Of a DNA stretch of 64,000 nt, positions 1 to 14,000 are shown one piece after another. Source of the DNA: Halichondria panicea. Lineage: Eukaryota > Porifera > Demospongiae > Suberitida > Halichondriidae. The translations under genes were made by a program, and so were the position numbers. How positions within the stretch are numbered: position 1 is the first letter of the stretch; each line of letters opens with the position of its first letter. A model generated the notes under the pieces. The model saw only the letters and a program-made list of their open reading frames with translations. It searched no databases and was not told where the DNA came from. The stretch is taken from contig NC_087387.1 of NCBI RefSeq assembly GCF_963675165.1, positions 247,001-311,000 on the forward strand, given 5' to 3'.

Positions 1-9
1 AAAATAGGC

Positions 10-310
10 CCACCTCTTTGAACAAAAATAACTTGCGAACCGTTGGTCCAATCTCAATAATTTTTTGATTTTCTGAAAGCTTAGAAAGAACTCTTTCAGA
101 TGATATGTTCAGCTCAATATTTTAAATCGGACTCCATTTTGAACTTTTCCCCCACGCTTTTTTGTCGAAAATGGCCTCGAAAATGACCATTGATTTTAAT
201 ATGCCATCTGAAAGAGCTCACTTTGAGCTACCAGAAAATCATTAAAAAGTTGAAATTAGACCCTCCAAACCCAAATTATAGCTGTCTAAAGTTTACAAAC
301 AGAATATGGC
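10..310. mobile_element. Foldback MITE, second subfamily, at left window edge (Hedgling-A intron)
   Basis: Starts around AACTTGCGAACCGTTGGTCC, has the core CCCACGCTTTTTTGTCGAAA and ends near CCAAATTATAGCTGTC. It is an inverted relative of 45585-45870. It lies downstream of the last visible Hedgling-A exon, so inside its next intron. Confidence 0.75.
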
Positions 311-326
311 AAAAGTGTGTACTTAC

Positions 327-3300
327 GTAACATTGGTCACTCTGAGAGCATTGTTGAGATTAAATACAGTGGCTCCACCCACCCCTGCTGCTATGGCAAC
401 AGTGTACGAGTCCTCAGGGAAGATCATGTCCCAGATAATCACGCTGAACACATTGCGAGGATCCACACCTTTCACAGACCAATAGATAAACTGCAGAGAT
501 AAGGTGTTGTTATTCAATATTCCCATCTATGGTCAAACTACACAGTACAATAGTGGGTAGGAAGATCGAGTGGGTGGTGTGGGTGGTGTGGGTGGTGGAC
601 TAATGAGTGAGTGTGTTTGCTCTAACACTGCAAACATGGAAACACAAAATATGGGGGAAGGTGATCTATAATTATATAGATACTATGATAGGCAACGTGC
701 AACATCACACATTTGATTGAACTAAACACACTGTTTGGTGGTGAGGTACTACACAATGTGGTGTTTAGACACAACATCCTTACTTCCCCATGCATGCACG
801 TACACACATGCATACGTGTTGTACCAACTAAACTTCCCCATGCAATCACGTACACACATACATACGTGTTGTACCAACTAAGGATATCCTATAGCTTGCT
901 CAATAGGAAGAGCTATTGCATGGGTTAGGGCAAACGTATATATACATGTGCATATTATGACTACAAACAAACCTCGATTGAGGTCACCAACGGTAACAGC
1001 GAAGGTCGGAGGAAGTTTAATATAAAACACCCTTTTTATGCAAAGCAATCATAACCCATAGCAATACTAAGTTATTTCATAAGAGGCGGCTTCAAAAGAT
1101 TCCACTCCTTTGCATGGAGAATCATTAATGCATAAGCAAACCCAAAAATGGGGTCCAGCTATCAACAGCAGAAGCTCGCAAGAGTGTTAAAATAGCAAAC
1201 AAATAGCGCACATTAAAGTTCAGTTTAAATGCTTCTTAGCATCACCCCTTGAAATTTAAATAGCAGTGTTTACCGTAGTGACCACCAACCGGCACCACAA
1301 CATGTAAACAAGTGTAAACAAAATTATAATTAACTAGCTAGAGGAAATGTACGTACAAGTAATTGAACTACACATTCTAATATTATATTAAAGTTAGCTC
1401 ACTCTGTTGAGGCCTGAACGTTGCAGATGGATCGATCTCTTTCTGTTGCTGTGGTCTTCGTTGACAACCACACTGTGGGGACTTAGCGGTCCTGTAGCCA
1501 ATCAAATTACAGACGTATTAGCATGACTACGTACGAGACAATAAGGTAGAATATCATGAAGAGCCAGTATAGGACAGTACAGTGTGTATAGTTATAGTAA
1601 CTGAGTAGCGTACCTGGGTTCTGGACTGAGGTGGAGGCGTACAAACTGCAGGTACCCACCAGGTCTATCTGCTCGATCATTATCGTCATGGAGAATGCAG
1701 GACACTCGGACTGGAAGAATCGGAACCCATCCTCCTCCACTTCAGTGGTGGTGTTCTCTCCAGGGGTCACTATAGCCGGGGCTGCAAGGACGCCATATAA
1801 ACACTCACACACATGCTGGGAAAAGGTTAGGTGTTATGTCATTATGGCAACTTTTCCAACGTTAGAGCTGAATAAGGAGATTGCATGTCAGCACAGTCAT
1901 TCTTAATGTAGTGGCACTACACTATATATGACTGTTTGATCTTTTGTTACCTAGGCAATATTTATTATGATTGTGGCAGAAAGGAAATGCGTGCATGGGA
2001 TGCTCTAGACAATGTATACTGCACAATGAAAGTACAACTCATTGTACACAGGGATACTTCAATCGCTGCACTCACTGTCACAAGCTGTGAAGCTGAGAAA
2101 GTCCACAAATTTGGGAGCATCGTTGAAAGAATTCAGTACAAACACGTGATCGATGTCAGGGTCACTGGCAATGAACCGTAGCTCATCCAGGTAGATGTTA
2201 CCAATACCCACGGCATAAACCTGCAGGACGAGAAAGAAATGTTAGACTTGCAAAAATTAGGCCCGTAAGTAATCCTTGCATGATCTCACCAACTTATAAT
2301 TATAGAGCCATCAAAGAGCAGCCATTATTAAAGATGCACCATTTATTACCTGAACTCCGGAGTTTCTGAGGGAGGGGGCGATGTTTCTGATGGAGTAGAT
2401 GTTTGAGCGCCCATCAGTTATCAGAACTGCTATTCTCGGTACGCCAGAGGTCAGAGGTCGTGCTCCGTATCCTAAAGAGGGGTTAAGTACTTGCTGAGCC
2501 AGCAGAAGTGCCAGTGCAGTGGTGGTCCAACCTCCTGCAGAATTACAACATTGAAGTAATCATATCAATTTCAAGTATACACTATTTAATTTAGAGAATT
2601 TATTTCACCTTTGTAGATAACTTCATCTAGTGCATTCTGCAGTGAAGTGACGTCCGTGTGCTCATTCAACTGGAACTGGACCGTGGCTCCAGAGGAAAAC
2701 GTTATAAGTCCAACCTTCAAAAGAAAGCAGCCATAATAAACACGTTGTAGCAACTCTCTATACCTTTGTGCAGTTTATACATTAATGCTATTGTAAGAAA
2801 CGTAAAGTTCATTTTCACGACAACTATTTAATGCATGTTCTCAGTGGATTATAAATTCTTAGAGTATTGATGATTTATACATCAGGCACTAGCCTAGGCG
2901 GAGCATACTGTGCCTGCATGTATGTACCTGAGTGGAGTTGTTTGAGATGCTGTAGAAAGTGACGACGTCTTTGAGAAACTGCAGAGCAACATAGTGATTA
3001 CTCACGCCCACGCTCCCTGACTGGTCAAGCATGAACACCATGTCCAGGTTGGCATCGCAAACTGCAGAGTGTGGAATAAAATATATTCAATACGAGGTTC
3101 TGCAAAGAAGAGATTAAGATATTTTCTCTGCAAAGAGCAGTATAGTACTACACACTTGGGGAATGGTCATCAAAACCAGTTGTAAGCAAGTACGTAGTAT
3201 GTAGTAAGTAAGCATAATTTACAGACAGTCAGAGACAGCTGGCTGTTGAGTCTCTCTCTATTGAATCTCAACTTCTCTTTGTTAGGAAATTATTTATACT

Positions 3301-6300
3301 ACATCGTATCATATCAATATTTCCTATGTAACAGCAAAGTGCCTTTTGTGTGGCTAGACCATAATTAATAAGCTGTAGCTTCTTATTTGCAATCAAACAT
3401 GGCATAAACACGTTCCTATAGTGTCAATGTTTGCTTGGTGGCTGCTAGCCATAAATCCAGTAAGCACTCTAACAAATAGCTGTGTCTGCAAACCTATCAC
3501 CCACACGTTATAAACCAAATCAAGCACTTGTATGGCTGTTAAAAGTGGACAGCCTCCACTGTTACTATGTGTGAATATATGACCACCATTAAAGGGCACA
3601 AAACTGCACATCAAAAGAAGTGTGTGCGATTGATTTTCAAGAAATCCTTTTCATGAGAATGATTATTTGGAAGTATGCATGTCATGGACAAGTTGATTAA
3701 ATCACTTCTTTGATATTTGCTGTTGAATACAGAGGTCATAGAATCACTACATCAAGAGTGCCAACATTGATGTACCTGAACAAGCCTAGCCTGTAGCTGC
3801 AAAGTAACTGGAAAGTGTTTAAGCCTGGCAAGACAAAATCAGTCTGCAGTAGTCTACTCTACATAGATCCCACCAAATTACCCAACGCCATATTGCTTAT
3901 CTGTACTAAAGGGTCAGGGGGTCACAATAATATTATGACAAGTGGCTTAAATGTCTAAACAAGGTATCAATACCCTTTCTGTTTGCTTATACGCCCACTC
4001 AGAAAACACTTCACCGTGGCAACTGATTTCTATCAGCTAACAAAGGACCTTGTGTCCGTAATTAAATTAATAACAAGTAATCAATCTAATATTGAGTCAA
4101 AACACGATGCACCAGTACAAGCATTAAGAGTGAATAATCATGCAAAAACAAGATGACCTCATTAGTATTAGCTCACCGTCAGGAATAACGCTCATTCTGA
4201 CAAAATCCTCGGCTGCATAGAATACCCAGTCAAAGCCAGCTGTCACCGCTAGCTGGAGGAGACGGGGGAAGTGGTCAGGTCTCACTTGTACTCTCACTGT
4301 ACGACCTGCAATGGTGGGCACAACACGACACAAGTCAACTTATGCAACCGTTTTTGTAACTAAATATTATTGGCATACAGCAGAGCTCAGACTAATGAGC
4401 ACACACGCTACACAATGCGCCTGGTAACACTTGAAACATTAGACAGAACAAAACGATGTTTTTATTGTCTCTGTTAGTGATTGGCAAACAAATGCATGTG
4501 CCATACATGTACGTATGTACATTACATCACTCATGACAACTATGTACGTATACAAGTACACTCTTCAAATTTACTTTTTTGATGTTAAAAATAGAACACT
4601 CTCGGAACTAATTACACACAACAGAGATGTGAATTGATAGGTGGATATTCAATTTTGAGTGCCCTACCCCTAGCAACCATAACAAACATTATGCACATCA
4701 AAATTCCTAGTAGATAGCATTTGTAACACCTCTGTAGTGTGCTTAGTGGACTCCGTCTATATGTCTATTTTATGCTGCGGAGAGAGTTGCATGCATAACT
4801 GTATACAGCTGTGTATAAAATTAAAGTGGGGCAGCAGTTGTTTCTAGGAAGGTGTAACTATTGGCAAATTTATGTTTTGGAAGCTATGAGCTCCATGTCT
4901 AAGCATGCCCACCTAATGCATGGTGGTTACTAGGTAACAATCATTAATGGAAGCTGGTGACTTCCTAGGTACAAGTTTCATTTACCATGCCTAAATGATT
5001 ATTCCAACTCTGAGCAAGAAACGAACCATATTTACTTTTGTTTACACCTCGAGATTATACCACAAGTAATTAAAAGCTTACAAATAAGAAGTTACAGAAC
5101 AACCTACAACACCCACTCAACAACCCACTCAAAATATATTAGTATGATTATGGGATTAGGCATGTTTGTTATCGCTGTAGTCATGCCTACGTAATCATCA
5201 GTGTGGTTTAATCAACACTTGCATGTACACTGTATGCTCAATCTACATGCACTACACGCCATATATGAGCATGCAGTTGGCACGGTACCTAGCTGTGGAG
5301 ACAGCTGCTGCTGCCTAAGCAGAATAGACAATGTTTAGATGTACAATCAGTCAAATATGGCCTTCATCATCACTAACCAGATAACTTAACAATAGTGGCT
5401 CTACAAGATGTCTGCAATCCAGAGACACTATTGGTAATAATGATTATAGACTATAATTAAGTGTTCTCACTCGCATAACCACAGTAAGTTTATGAAGCTA
5501 CAAAAGTTATCTTGTTTAAATTTAATTTCTTTGTGCACGAGCAACATCACCGTGGACCACCAACAATTATAATAGCAAGCTGCACTAAATGCAAACATGG
5601 CCACCGTGTATGGTAGCCGGGAGTTACCAGTCATCATCATCTTAGTCTTGTTTTGTCAATACTTCCTATACTGATAGCTACTTCGTATGGTTTCTTAGCA
5701 ACAGTGCAGATAAGTTTGAACCACAATTGACAAGATACAACAACCTAATAACCTTTGAAGAGAGATGATCAACCAGGTATGTCCTCCTACCCACAATAAT
5801 GCAAAAAAATAATCCAACTCGCTCCTAAAATTTAATAAGACAGCATTTCTAACTCAAGTGGGAAACCTTTCAAAAGTTGCTTTGGTAAAAGAATGCATTG
5901 TAGGCACACATTGTAGGCACACATTGTAAGGCATGCTTTGGCAGGGAGTCTACACAACAACAATAAATTTGGTTAATTCAAGCGCTAACTAAAATTGTAT
6001 AACTACCGTATACAAGTATACAAAGTCCATCACAACGTTTAGCTAACCTAGCTATAGTACAAGAAATGGGGATGTCTTCAATGGTTGGTGGCATATGTAT
6101 AATAAATGTCACTGACTTCGTGGCTATGACTATTTAAATATGGAGTTGCAATTACTGTCGTTCGATTAAATCAATCCCGTTATGTTCGAATATGCCCACG
6201 TCCAGGCTTGTAAGTGAACAAGGTATCTACAACAAAATTACAAGCTTAGCTTGTAGTTTAACAAGATGTTGTTGGACTAGCATCCCTTCCAGGCGTGCTA

Positions 6301-7798
6301 GTTGACCATGGGATTAATTGGTCAGTTAGAGTCCTGTCTCTAATATAGAGAATTACAAAGATGCACTAATCAACTGTTATACTTAAGGGTAAAAAATGCC
6401 ATCGCCACAAAGGCACACATGATAAAGGCACACATGATATCAGTGTGTAGACAAATTTAGCAAGCTAGCGTTTGCTATTCCTAAAATAAGTCATACAGGT
6501 GGTCAGTTGTGTACAGGCACTATACTATGTCCAAATAAATGTCGTTGACTTGCATGCAAATTAAGCAACAAAATGACAGGAAGCACACTAATTGTTTCAT
6601 TGGAAGCCTTTAAGCAGAGAACAATAAGCAGGTGGCAAGAGAACATGAATATACGTGTTTGTATTCTCATAATATTGGCTATAGCACTATAATATATCCT
6701 ACAATGAAGCTAGAAAAGGTTGCATGCATGTAAACATACAAGCTATGTACGAGCAAGGCTCTCAATGAAGCGTAACCGATCAAGCATATCGAGTTTCATT
6801 CAAAATTGTCAGCTGTATGTATGGTCAGTATTCTGTCTCCTGTGGGCTCAGTGTATACGGCAGTACAGTGAGAGGATTTGTACAAATATGGATATTACTC
6901 TAGGGATACGAGGCCATGATTAGGCACATGTGGATGCATTCAGAGCTTCACTTAGCGACAGTGTCAGGTAAATGGTGTGATGCATTGCAACCTTGTTTGC
7001 ACATCAAGCACTACACATGCACGTCACATGCAGCTCACATGCACCTCACAGGTATATTGCAACTGTACTATTGAAAGGTGTAAACGGATATTAGCGCTAG
7101 AACAGAACTCTGTTAATGTAATTATACAAACAATGAAGTAGCGACAATTTCCTATAGCCACAACTCGGTGAGAACAACGAATACAGAACCATTTTCAACA
7201 TATCAACTTAAGCCAACGCCTATAATCTTTGGACAGGGAGGTGCTCTCCAAGTTCAGAACGATTAATATTTATACTGAGGCAATCTGGTACAGTACAGAG
7301 TAACTCAACCACAGAGAAAGATTCTCATACAATAATGATCATAATAATTATAATTATAATTAGGAATGTACCTTCATAGTGTAGTGAGTAGGGATCGTCC
7401 AATCCATCGACTTCGCTGTACTCCACCCAAGCTCTGAGCACGGTGATCTTCAATCCAAACTCCTCCATGTAACTGAGTGCAAGATGGTTGAGACGTGTCT
7501 GCAATCTAGACGTCATTATTCTTGCATCAGAGATGGAAAAATCGATACCACTGTTCGTATTTAGAACTAAATTGGAATGGAATAAATTAGAATTTCTTTC
7601 AATTCTGACACGTATCGGACGGCACTCTTCAGTTTCATTCCTTGATGGATAATGCTGTCCTAGAGTGAATTCATCTGGTACCACTCCAGGTATATATTGA
7701 AATATATCGTCACTGCCTGCAGTAACTTGAAACTTGACTGTTAGTAATATCACACAATAGACAGCAAAACATATTATTTGCCAGTGACTCTGAGCCAT
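327..7798 (-). CDS. Hedgling-A: Hedge-vWA N-terminal part of a large surface protein (3' part outside window)
   Basis: Nine exons read on the minus strand: 7798-7372, 4305-4177, 3061-2928, 2714-2609, 2534-2350, 2220-2076, 1781-1614, 1491-1403, 490-327. All have GT-AG borders and compatible phases. The start ATG is followed by a signal peptide of about 28 residues. Exons 1-2 encode a hedgehog-type signalling domain, recognisable by SLHYEGR and FDWVFYA. Exons 3-6 encode a vWA domain with the MIDAS pattern DQSGS and later ITDGRS. Exon 9 has the same length (164 nt) and phase as exon 6 of the two complete relatives at 19156-30073 and 30485-41544, so the cadherin part should continue left of base 327. 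There is no Hint domain, so the hedgehog autoprocessing step is not expected. Known for the family: Hedgling is a transmembrane adhesion-type protein. The locus is diverged from the other two copies throughout. Product identity is firm; exact splice sites are by eye. Confidence 0.85.
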
Positions 7799-8016
7799 TG
7801 TGTACTTGAATTCTTGGTAGGCTATACTCTACGAAGTGACTTGCAGCCATTAACTAGTTGTATTATATATCCACTCACATAAAATGCTGACGGAATCAAT
7901 CATGCATGCAGCCATACAATGAATAGTTAATATTGATAGTTTGTGGTAAAATTTGCAGCGTGGACACGCCCCCTTGTTTAATCCAACTGAGGTCACTAAA
8001 GCACATGGTATTAAAA
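7799..8016. promoter_or_regulatory. Shared divergent promoter region between Hedgling-A and the ACBD4/5-like gene
   Basis: The two start codons point away from each other across only 218 bp, so both 5' UTRs and both core promoters must fit here unless a 5' non-coding exon lies elsewhere. A TATATAA-like stretch on the minus strand lies near 7860-7870, about 65 bp upstream of the Hedgling-A ATG. No clear TATA box is visible on the ACBD side. Confidence 0.5.
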
Positions 8017-11000
8017 ATGGCCACTCCTGCGAAGGCTCGACCAATGAAGGAAAGGTTTGAGGCTGCTATCAAAGTAATAAGATCTCTTCCAACAGAAGGT
8101 ATATGTAACTGATGCCCCAGGCATTGCAAACATGATGTTGTATAGATATTCTGGGAACGTTATTGCTGAGCCACGCCCCTCTAGCTCTATGTCCTGTATT
8201 AATTACCAAAGAAATCCTTTTCTTATGCAGGTCCATATCAATCTTCCAACACCGCAAAGCTCAGGGTTCGTCGTGTGCATGTTCATATTATTGCATCTCC
8301 ACTAGCTCTAGTTAGGCCAGACTCTTAGCTTGGGAAAGTATTTGATATCTTTATATAATTACCACTCCCCCTCCCCCTCTCCCTCCCCCGTACAGTTTTA
8401 TGCGCTGTATAAGCAGGTAACACAGGGTGCTTGCAATATTCCCAAACCTGGATTCTGGGACGCAGTGGGCAGGGCCAAATGGTGAGCTGTTGTGTGCTGC
8501 ATATAGCTTATTATTAACTGTATAGTGAGTCCAACCCCCTTAATGGCTACCCTGGTATAGTGAGTCCAACCCCCTTAATGGCTACCCCTGTATAGTGAGT
8601 AGAACCCGCTTAATGGCTACCCTGTATAGTGAGTAGAACCCTCTTAATGGCACCCTGGTATAGTGAGTAGAACCCTCTTAATGGCTACCCTGGTATAGTG
8701 AGTAGAACCCTCTTAATGGCTACCCTTAGAGAAAGGCCAACTGCGACATAAATACCAGACACACAGGTCCCAAATCAACTGTTTGTGTACAAAATAACCC
8801 CTCAACAAAGGCCACCTCTGTATAAGGTCCACGGATTTGTTCCACATCTGTACAGCTGGTTCTACTGTTAGTAATTGTTACGATTGGTACAGATCAGAAA
8901 TGGAACTGCATATTGCAAGCAGTCATTCTATACATTGGTGTTGTATTTCTGTAGATTAATATTCAACAGATGTTAATGATAATAATACTCCTCCCACCCC
9001 ATGCTGTCTATAGGCGTTCTCAATCAATGTCAAATATTCCACCCATAATTAATTTGTTGCAATACAGAGAAGGTATCAATGGTTACCGCCCCCCCCTCCA
9101 TCTTTATAGGGAGGCATGGACAGTGTGTGGGGAGATGAGCACAGAGGTCGCCATGCAGATGTACATCGAGGAACTGCAAAGAGTGAGTGGCCGGCTATAA
9201 TGAAATGTCTCTGTAGTAGTAGAAGTTGCCTGTGTCTATAAGTGTGCATCTTGTACTATATACTAGTTGAGGCTTGTTAAACTAATGAAGCTCGCTTAAC
9301 GCTTGTAGGTAACTGTACAGGTATTAAGATGTGAGTTTCAGTTCTAATTTAATTATATTCATAGCATTTCCCTATACCCACACATTCCCACAACTGTTTC
9401 TGTTGCATACTCGTGGATATAAAATGCTGTCTTGATATAAAATGCTGTCTTGTTTATAGTCTGTTGGGCCCCACGGGGCCCCATTTGACTGCATTTGACT
9501 GCTACCCCGACTGCAATAGTGCTTGTACCTGGCAAATGTGCAGTGGTTTATTATCTTCAAGATTTCCGTTTGACTTCATAAGAGCTACTCAGTGATCCTC
9601 AGGTACCAGGACACAGTAGCCACTGAATACAGTAGGACACTCTTCGTAGAGTTGTCCTTTTGTTATTGATTTTAATGTGGCTCATAAAATTATATCTTTA
9701 CTTCCTACAGTCACTATTTGAACATGATTCACTTTGTACATAGCAAAATATAGCAGGTACTAGAATTTGTAGTTTTTTTTGTACAAAGATCAAAGGAAAA
9801 ACTGAAAGCACCGCAGGTGCTGATGCTTTGGTGGAGATGCCAAAGCTACATAACATAAAGCTACTAATAGCTTTTACACATGATAACATTTTTGCATTAA
9901 TTAATTTTGCTGCATGCAAACTCAAAGAGTGGGTAATAATCGACCATGATTGTTGTTAAAAACGATCAATGCCAAAAGTTCAACCATTGAACTAAGAGCA
10001 GGTTTTTAACCTATGCTTGACTATGGGCATCCCTGCATGGATGGCCCATTCAGATGGATTTGGTTTCTCAATTGTAGCTTGCAAAGTGTAGACTTTATGT
10101 ACTAGTGATACCGTATATATGCTCGATCAGAGGCCGCTCTCATATAAAGGCCGCACTCAAATAGTAGCCTCAGTGAACTTTGACTCTAGCATTTCTGCTC
10201 GCAGCCAAAAAACAGTATTAATACTAGCAGCTAGCTATATGTACGTAGCTTCTAGGTACAGATAGCATCTACAAAGACTTTCTCTTGGCAGAGTTCAGGT
10301 GAAAAGATTTTGATGATAAACTAAAGGTTGCTGGAGCTAATAAACGCCGCTCTTGAACAGTGGCCTCTCTCGAATTGTAGCCTCTTTTTCCAAATAGTCG
10401 CGGCTCCTGATCAAGCATATACGATAGATGATTAGTTATTCAGTAGTAGCCAATCGTTCACTATAATATAGCACAGTATATCCTGTTAATTTTTGTGTTA
10501 TCGTTGATGTTTATCGGCATGTGCCGGAATTAATGATATTCATTGCATACACAATGCGTACCACAATACCTAGTAACCATGGTTGCTTATAAAAGCAGCT
10601 CTGGGGCAGCTGATAGTTAACTTACCTGGCACAGGGGATACTGTGATCAAGAAGGCAGTTCCCTCAGGTGGAGACTTGTGCATTGCACTTCGCCAAGTTG
10701 AAGCTTGCGATTTCCCCAAACGTGGGAAACTCGGGTGCGCAATTTTTGGTAGTGGGGGACTGCGTTCGCGCATCCCCCTTCCACACAAATCAATAATGAA
10801 AATTAAACTTAATTTCGTGACAAAATTAATGTGTTATAGAAGCTGAGGGTTATCAAAGTGTGCAGTGTGGTTGGAATGCATGTCATTTACTGTTATTCAT
10901 AACTGTTGTGCATGCTTGTGTAAACCACAAGCATAACATTCCTCTTGTGTATCAGCATAAATAGTCAGGATGTGGTCTAGTATGTTGGCTTAATTGCCAC

Positions 11001-14000
11001 ATATCATACTATACCAATATACCCAATATTCTATCATGCGATATGACTGTGAAGTTACTATCAAATGACAATGACGGTGGTCAGTATTTGGACACTCTTT
11101 GGGAGAGTTGTCCAGTTTTTTTATTGGAAATAGTTGTCCAACTGACACGTGTGCACTAATCTGCATGATAATTACAAATAGAATTGGTACTGCACTTTTT
11201 GTATTACTATCATGTCAGGTAGTGCACTATGTATTGTGCTTCTCTTTTCTGTACAGTGAAACCTTCCATGCCTGCATGCAATCGTCTTCAATGTAATAAT
11301 ATTATTCCTAATCTCCCCACCCCACATGGAAAACCAACAGCTTTTGGTAGTCAGGTGACTGCGTTAGGGCAATACATTAGTACAGGAATGTAATATTATG
11401 ATGTTATTCATTGGCATATTTTGAAACCATACATGTGGCTATTCGTTGACGCATCAGCATAAATAGTTGAGATGATTCTAGAACATCTAGCTGAAAAAAC
11501 ACTGTCACAGACGAACTTTCTCTGTGTGCGAACTTAACCCACTGAACGTGATCCAGTAATATAGTTGAAGTAGGACACTCTCAGGAGAGTTGTCCTTTTG
11601 TTATTGCCACCTCTACCTAGGAAAACTCGAGTGCGCATTTTTTGGTAGCGGAGGCACGCATATTTTGGTGGGGGAAATCTTGTGAATTGTGTACAGATAT
11701 GCTGTAGTACGAAAACAACAGTAACTACAAACATGTGTAATAGGGTAAAGCAGTGTGGTTGGAATGCAGTCATTTAATAACTGTTGCATGCTTGTGTAAA
11801 CCACAAATATAACATTACTGTTGTGTATCAAGATAAATAGTCGTTATGTAGCTAAGATGTTTAGTAATATACCATCACGACAATACTGTGATATGACAGT
11901 GGTCAGCATTTGGACACTCTTCGAGAGAGTTGTCCAATTTTTTGGGAAATATTTACATGCCGTTATAATCAACTTTTTTGTCATCATGTCAAATTAGTAT
12001 ACTTAGGAACACTTCCAGTATATTGCGCTTGAAAATTCTCTCACAGACAAACCTTGTTCTGTGTACAAACTTAATCTGCCGAGGAGAGTTGTTCTTTTGT
12101 TATTGCCTACCTCTACTACCTCTACTTTTATCTTTACTGCCTCCTCCCTCCTCCGTCCTTTTGTTCCTATGTCCTCACAAATCTCTCCCCCCTTGTGCAC
12201 AAGTTAAGCTTTTGGTTTTCCCCAACATGGGAATTTGGTAGTGGAGGACTTCGTTTGCTTAATAATGAACTGTTTATAGTGTTGTGTTTTTAGTGTTGTG
12301 ATCATGTGCGTGTATAAAGATGAGTATATAACGATTGTAAATGTGCTCTATCTAGTTTGTGCTTAGGACTGCATGTTTGTGGTTTGTATGCGGGTTATGT
12401 CTAAACCATAAGTGTAACCATAAGCGTAACATTCCTGTTGTGTATCAGTATAAGTAGTCATGATGTAGTTTAGTCTGTTGGCCCCACCGTCTGGTATACC
12501 ATATAACAAATATGACACTTATGACTATATTTGACAGGGGCCTTTATTTGGACACTCTTAGGGAGAGTTGTCCAATCTTTTATCATTTACTTTTAGCTCT
12601 TATGCATTGGCACTAGCCAAGTTGAAGATTGACCAATATTATTGTTGGTATAATATAACAGTTATATGTACATGCCACTACCAAAAAGTACGCACCCGAG
12701 TTTCCAACAATTGGTCAATCTTCAACTTGGCTAGTGCCAATGCATAAGAGCTAGATATGTAGCCCAAAATCTAAAAAAGATGGCGTGATTATTATTAGGA
12801 ATGCAGTCATTTAATGTTATTCATAATTGTTGCACATGTTTGTAAAACCACAAACATAACATTCCTGTTGTGTATTAGGATAAATAGTCATGGTATAGCA
12901 TCCTATAGTGGCCTCATGGCTGAAGTCTACTATCAAAAACACTGCGGATATCTTATGACATATAACCAATTTGACTGTGGTCAAGCATTTGGACACTCTC
13001 AGGAGAGTTGTCTGTTGTCTAATATTTTTGGGATCATCAGTTTTTTTGATTAGCATTCCAGTTACTCTTTTCTCATCGTTTACTGTCGTCCCCTTTGTGC
13101 AGGTGGTGGAGACAATGCCTCAGACGACAGAAGTGGAGCAGTTCTTGCTTGCCATTAGTCCATTCTACGAGGAGGAGGAGATAGATGATGAAACTAAAGC
13201 CGAACCTGTTACCGCAGAGACAACGACAGAGGAGGCACCAAATGAAGAGATGACGAGTACCGAAGTTCCCACAGAACCGACTGATGAGAATGTACCTCCC
13301 AAACCAACCAATCAGATGTCAGACGACTCAGAGGATGGAGAGGGGAGTGGCAGCGAGACTGACGAGAGCGTTGACTTCAAAGACAGCTTCCAAGAACTAA
13401 GTGTGAGTAGAAATTCTAACATTTTGTGTTTTGTGTAATTATAACAAGAGAATTTTATATAGAACAGGCACAGGCAGGTTGTTGTGTAGTGTGTGTGTGT
13501 GTGTGTGATGTTTACATAATGGGTAAGGATCAAGTGTGTAATAATTGCGCATTGATGTTCTGGTAAAGGGTCATGATTAATATAAGTATCAAACACACAC
13601 ACGCACACACACTCGTGTACAGTCGGACCCACCTGGCAGTAGCAGTCAGTCGTACACAACCAGTTCACCTAGCACTCTGCAAGACCCCCCACCACTATCG
13701 GTATCCCATGGCAACAGACCCCCCAGGACTGTGACATTTGCCGAGCCCAGCTCCCGACAAAATGTACCAGGTACGAGTAATGTACATCAGCCTTGATCAA
13801 CCCTCTCCCTCCGTTTAACCAATGGTTCTTTCAGCTGCCATAACTTGAATTCCATGCATTCTATTTCAAAAAATTTCTGATTTCTGAAAGCTTAGAAAAT
13901 GAAAGCACCGCAGGTACTGATGCCTCGGTGGAGATGCCAAAGCTACATACATGTAACATAAAGCTACTAATAGCTTTTATACACATGATAAACAATTTAA

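Noticed and set aside
323-526. Separate small membrane protein on the minus strand
   Set aside because: It first looked like an unrelated hydrophobic protein, but its 164-nt length, phase and pattern match exon 6 of Hedgling-B/C, so it was assigned to Hedgling-A.
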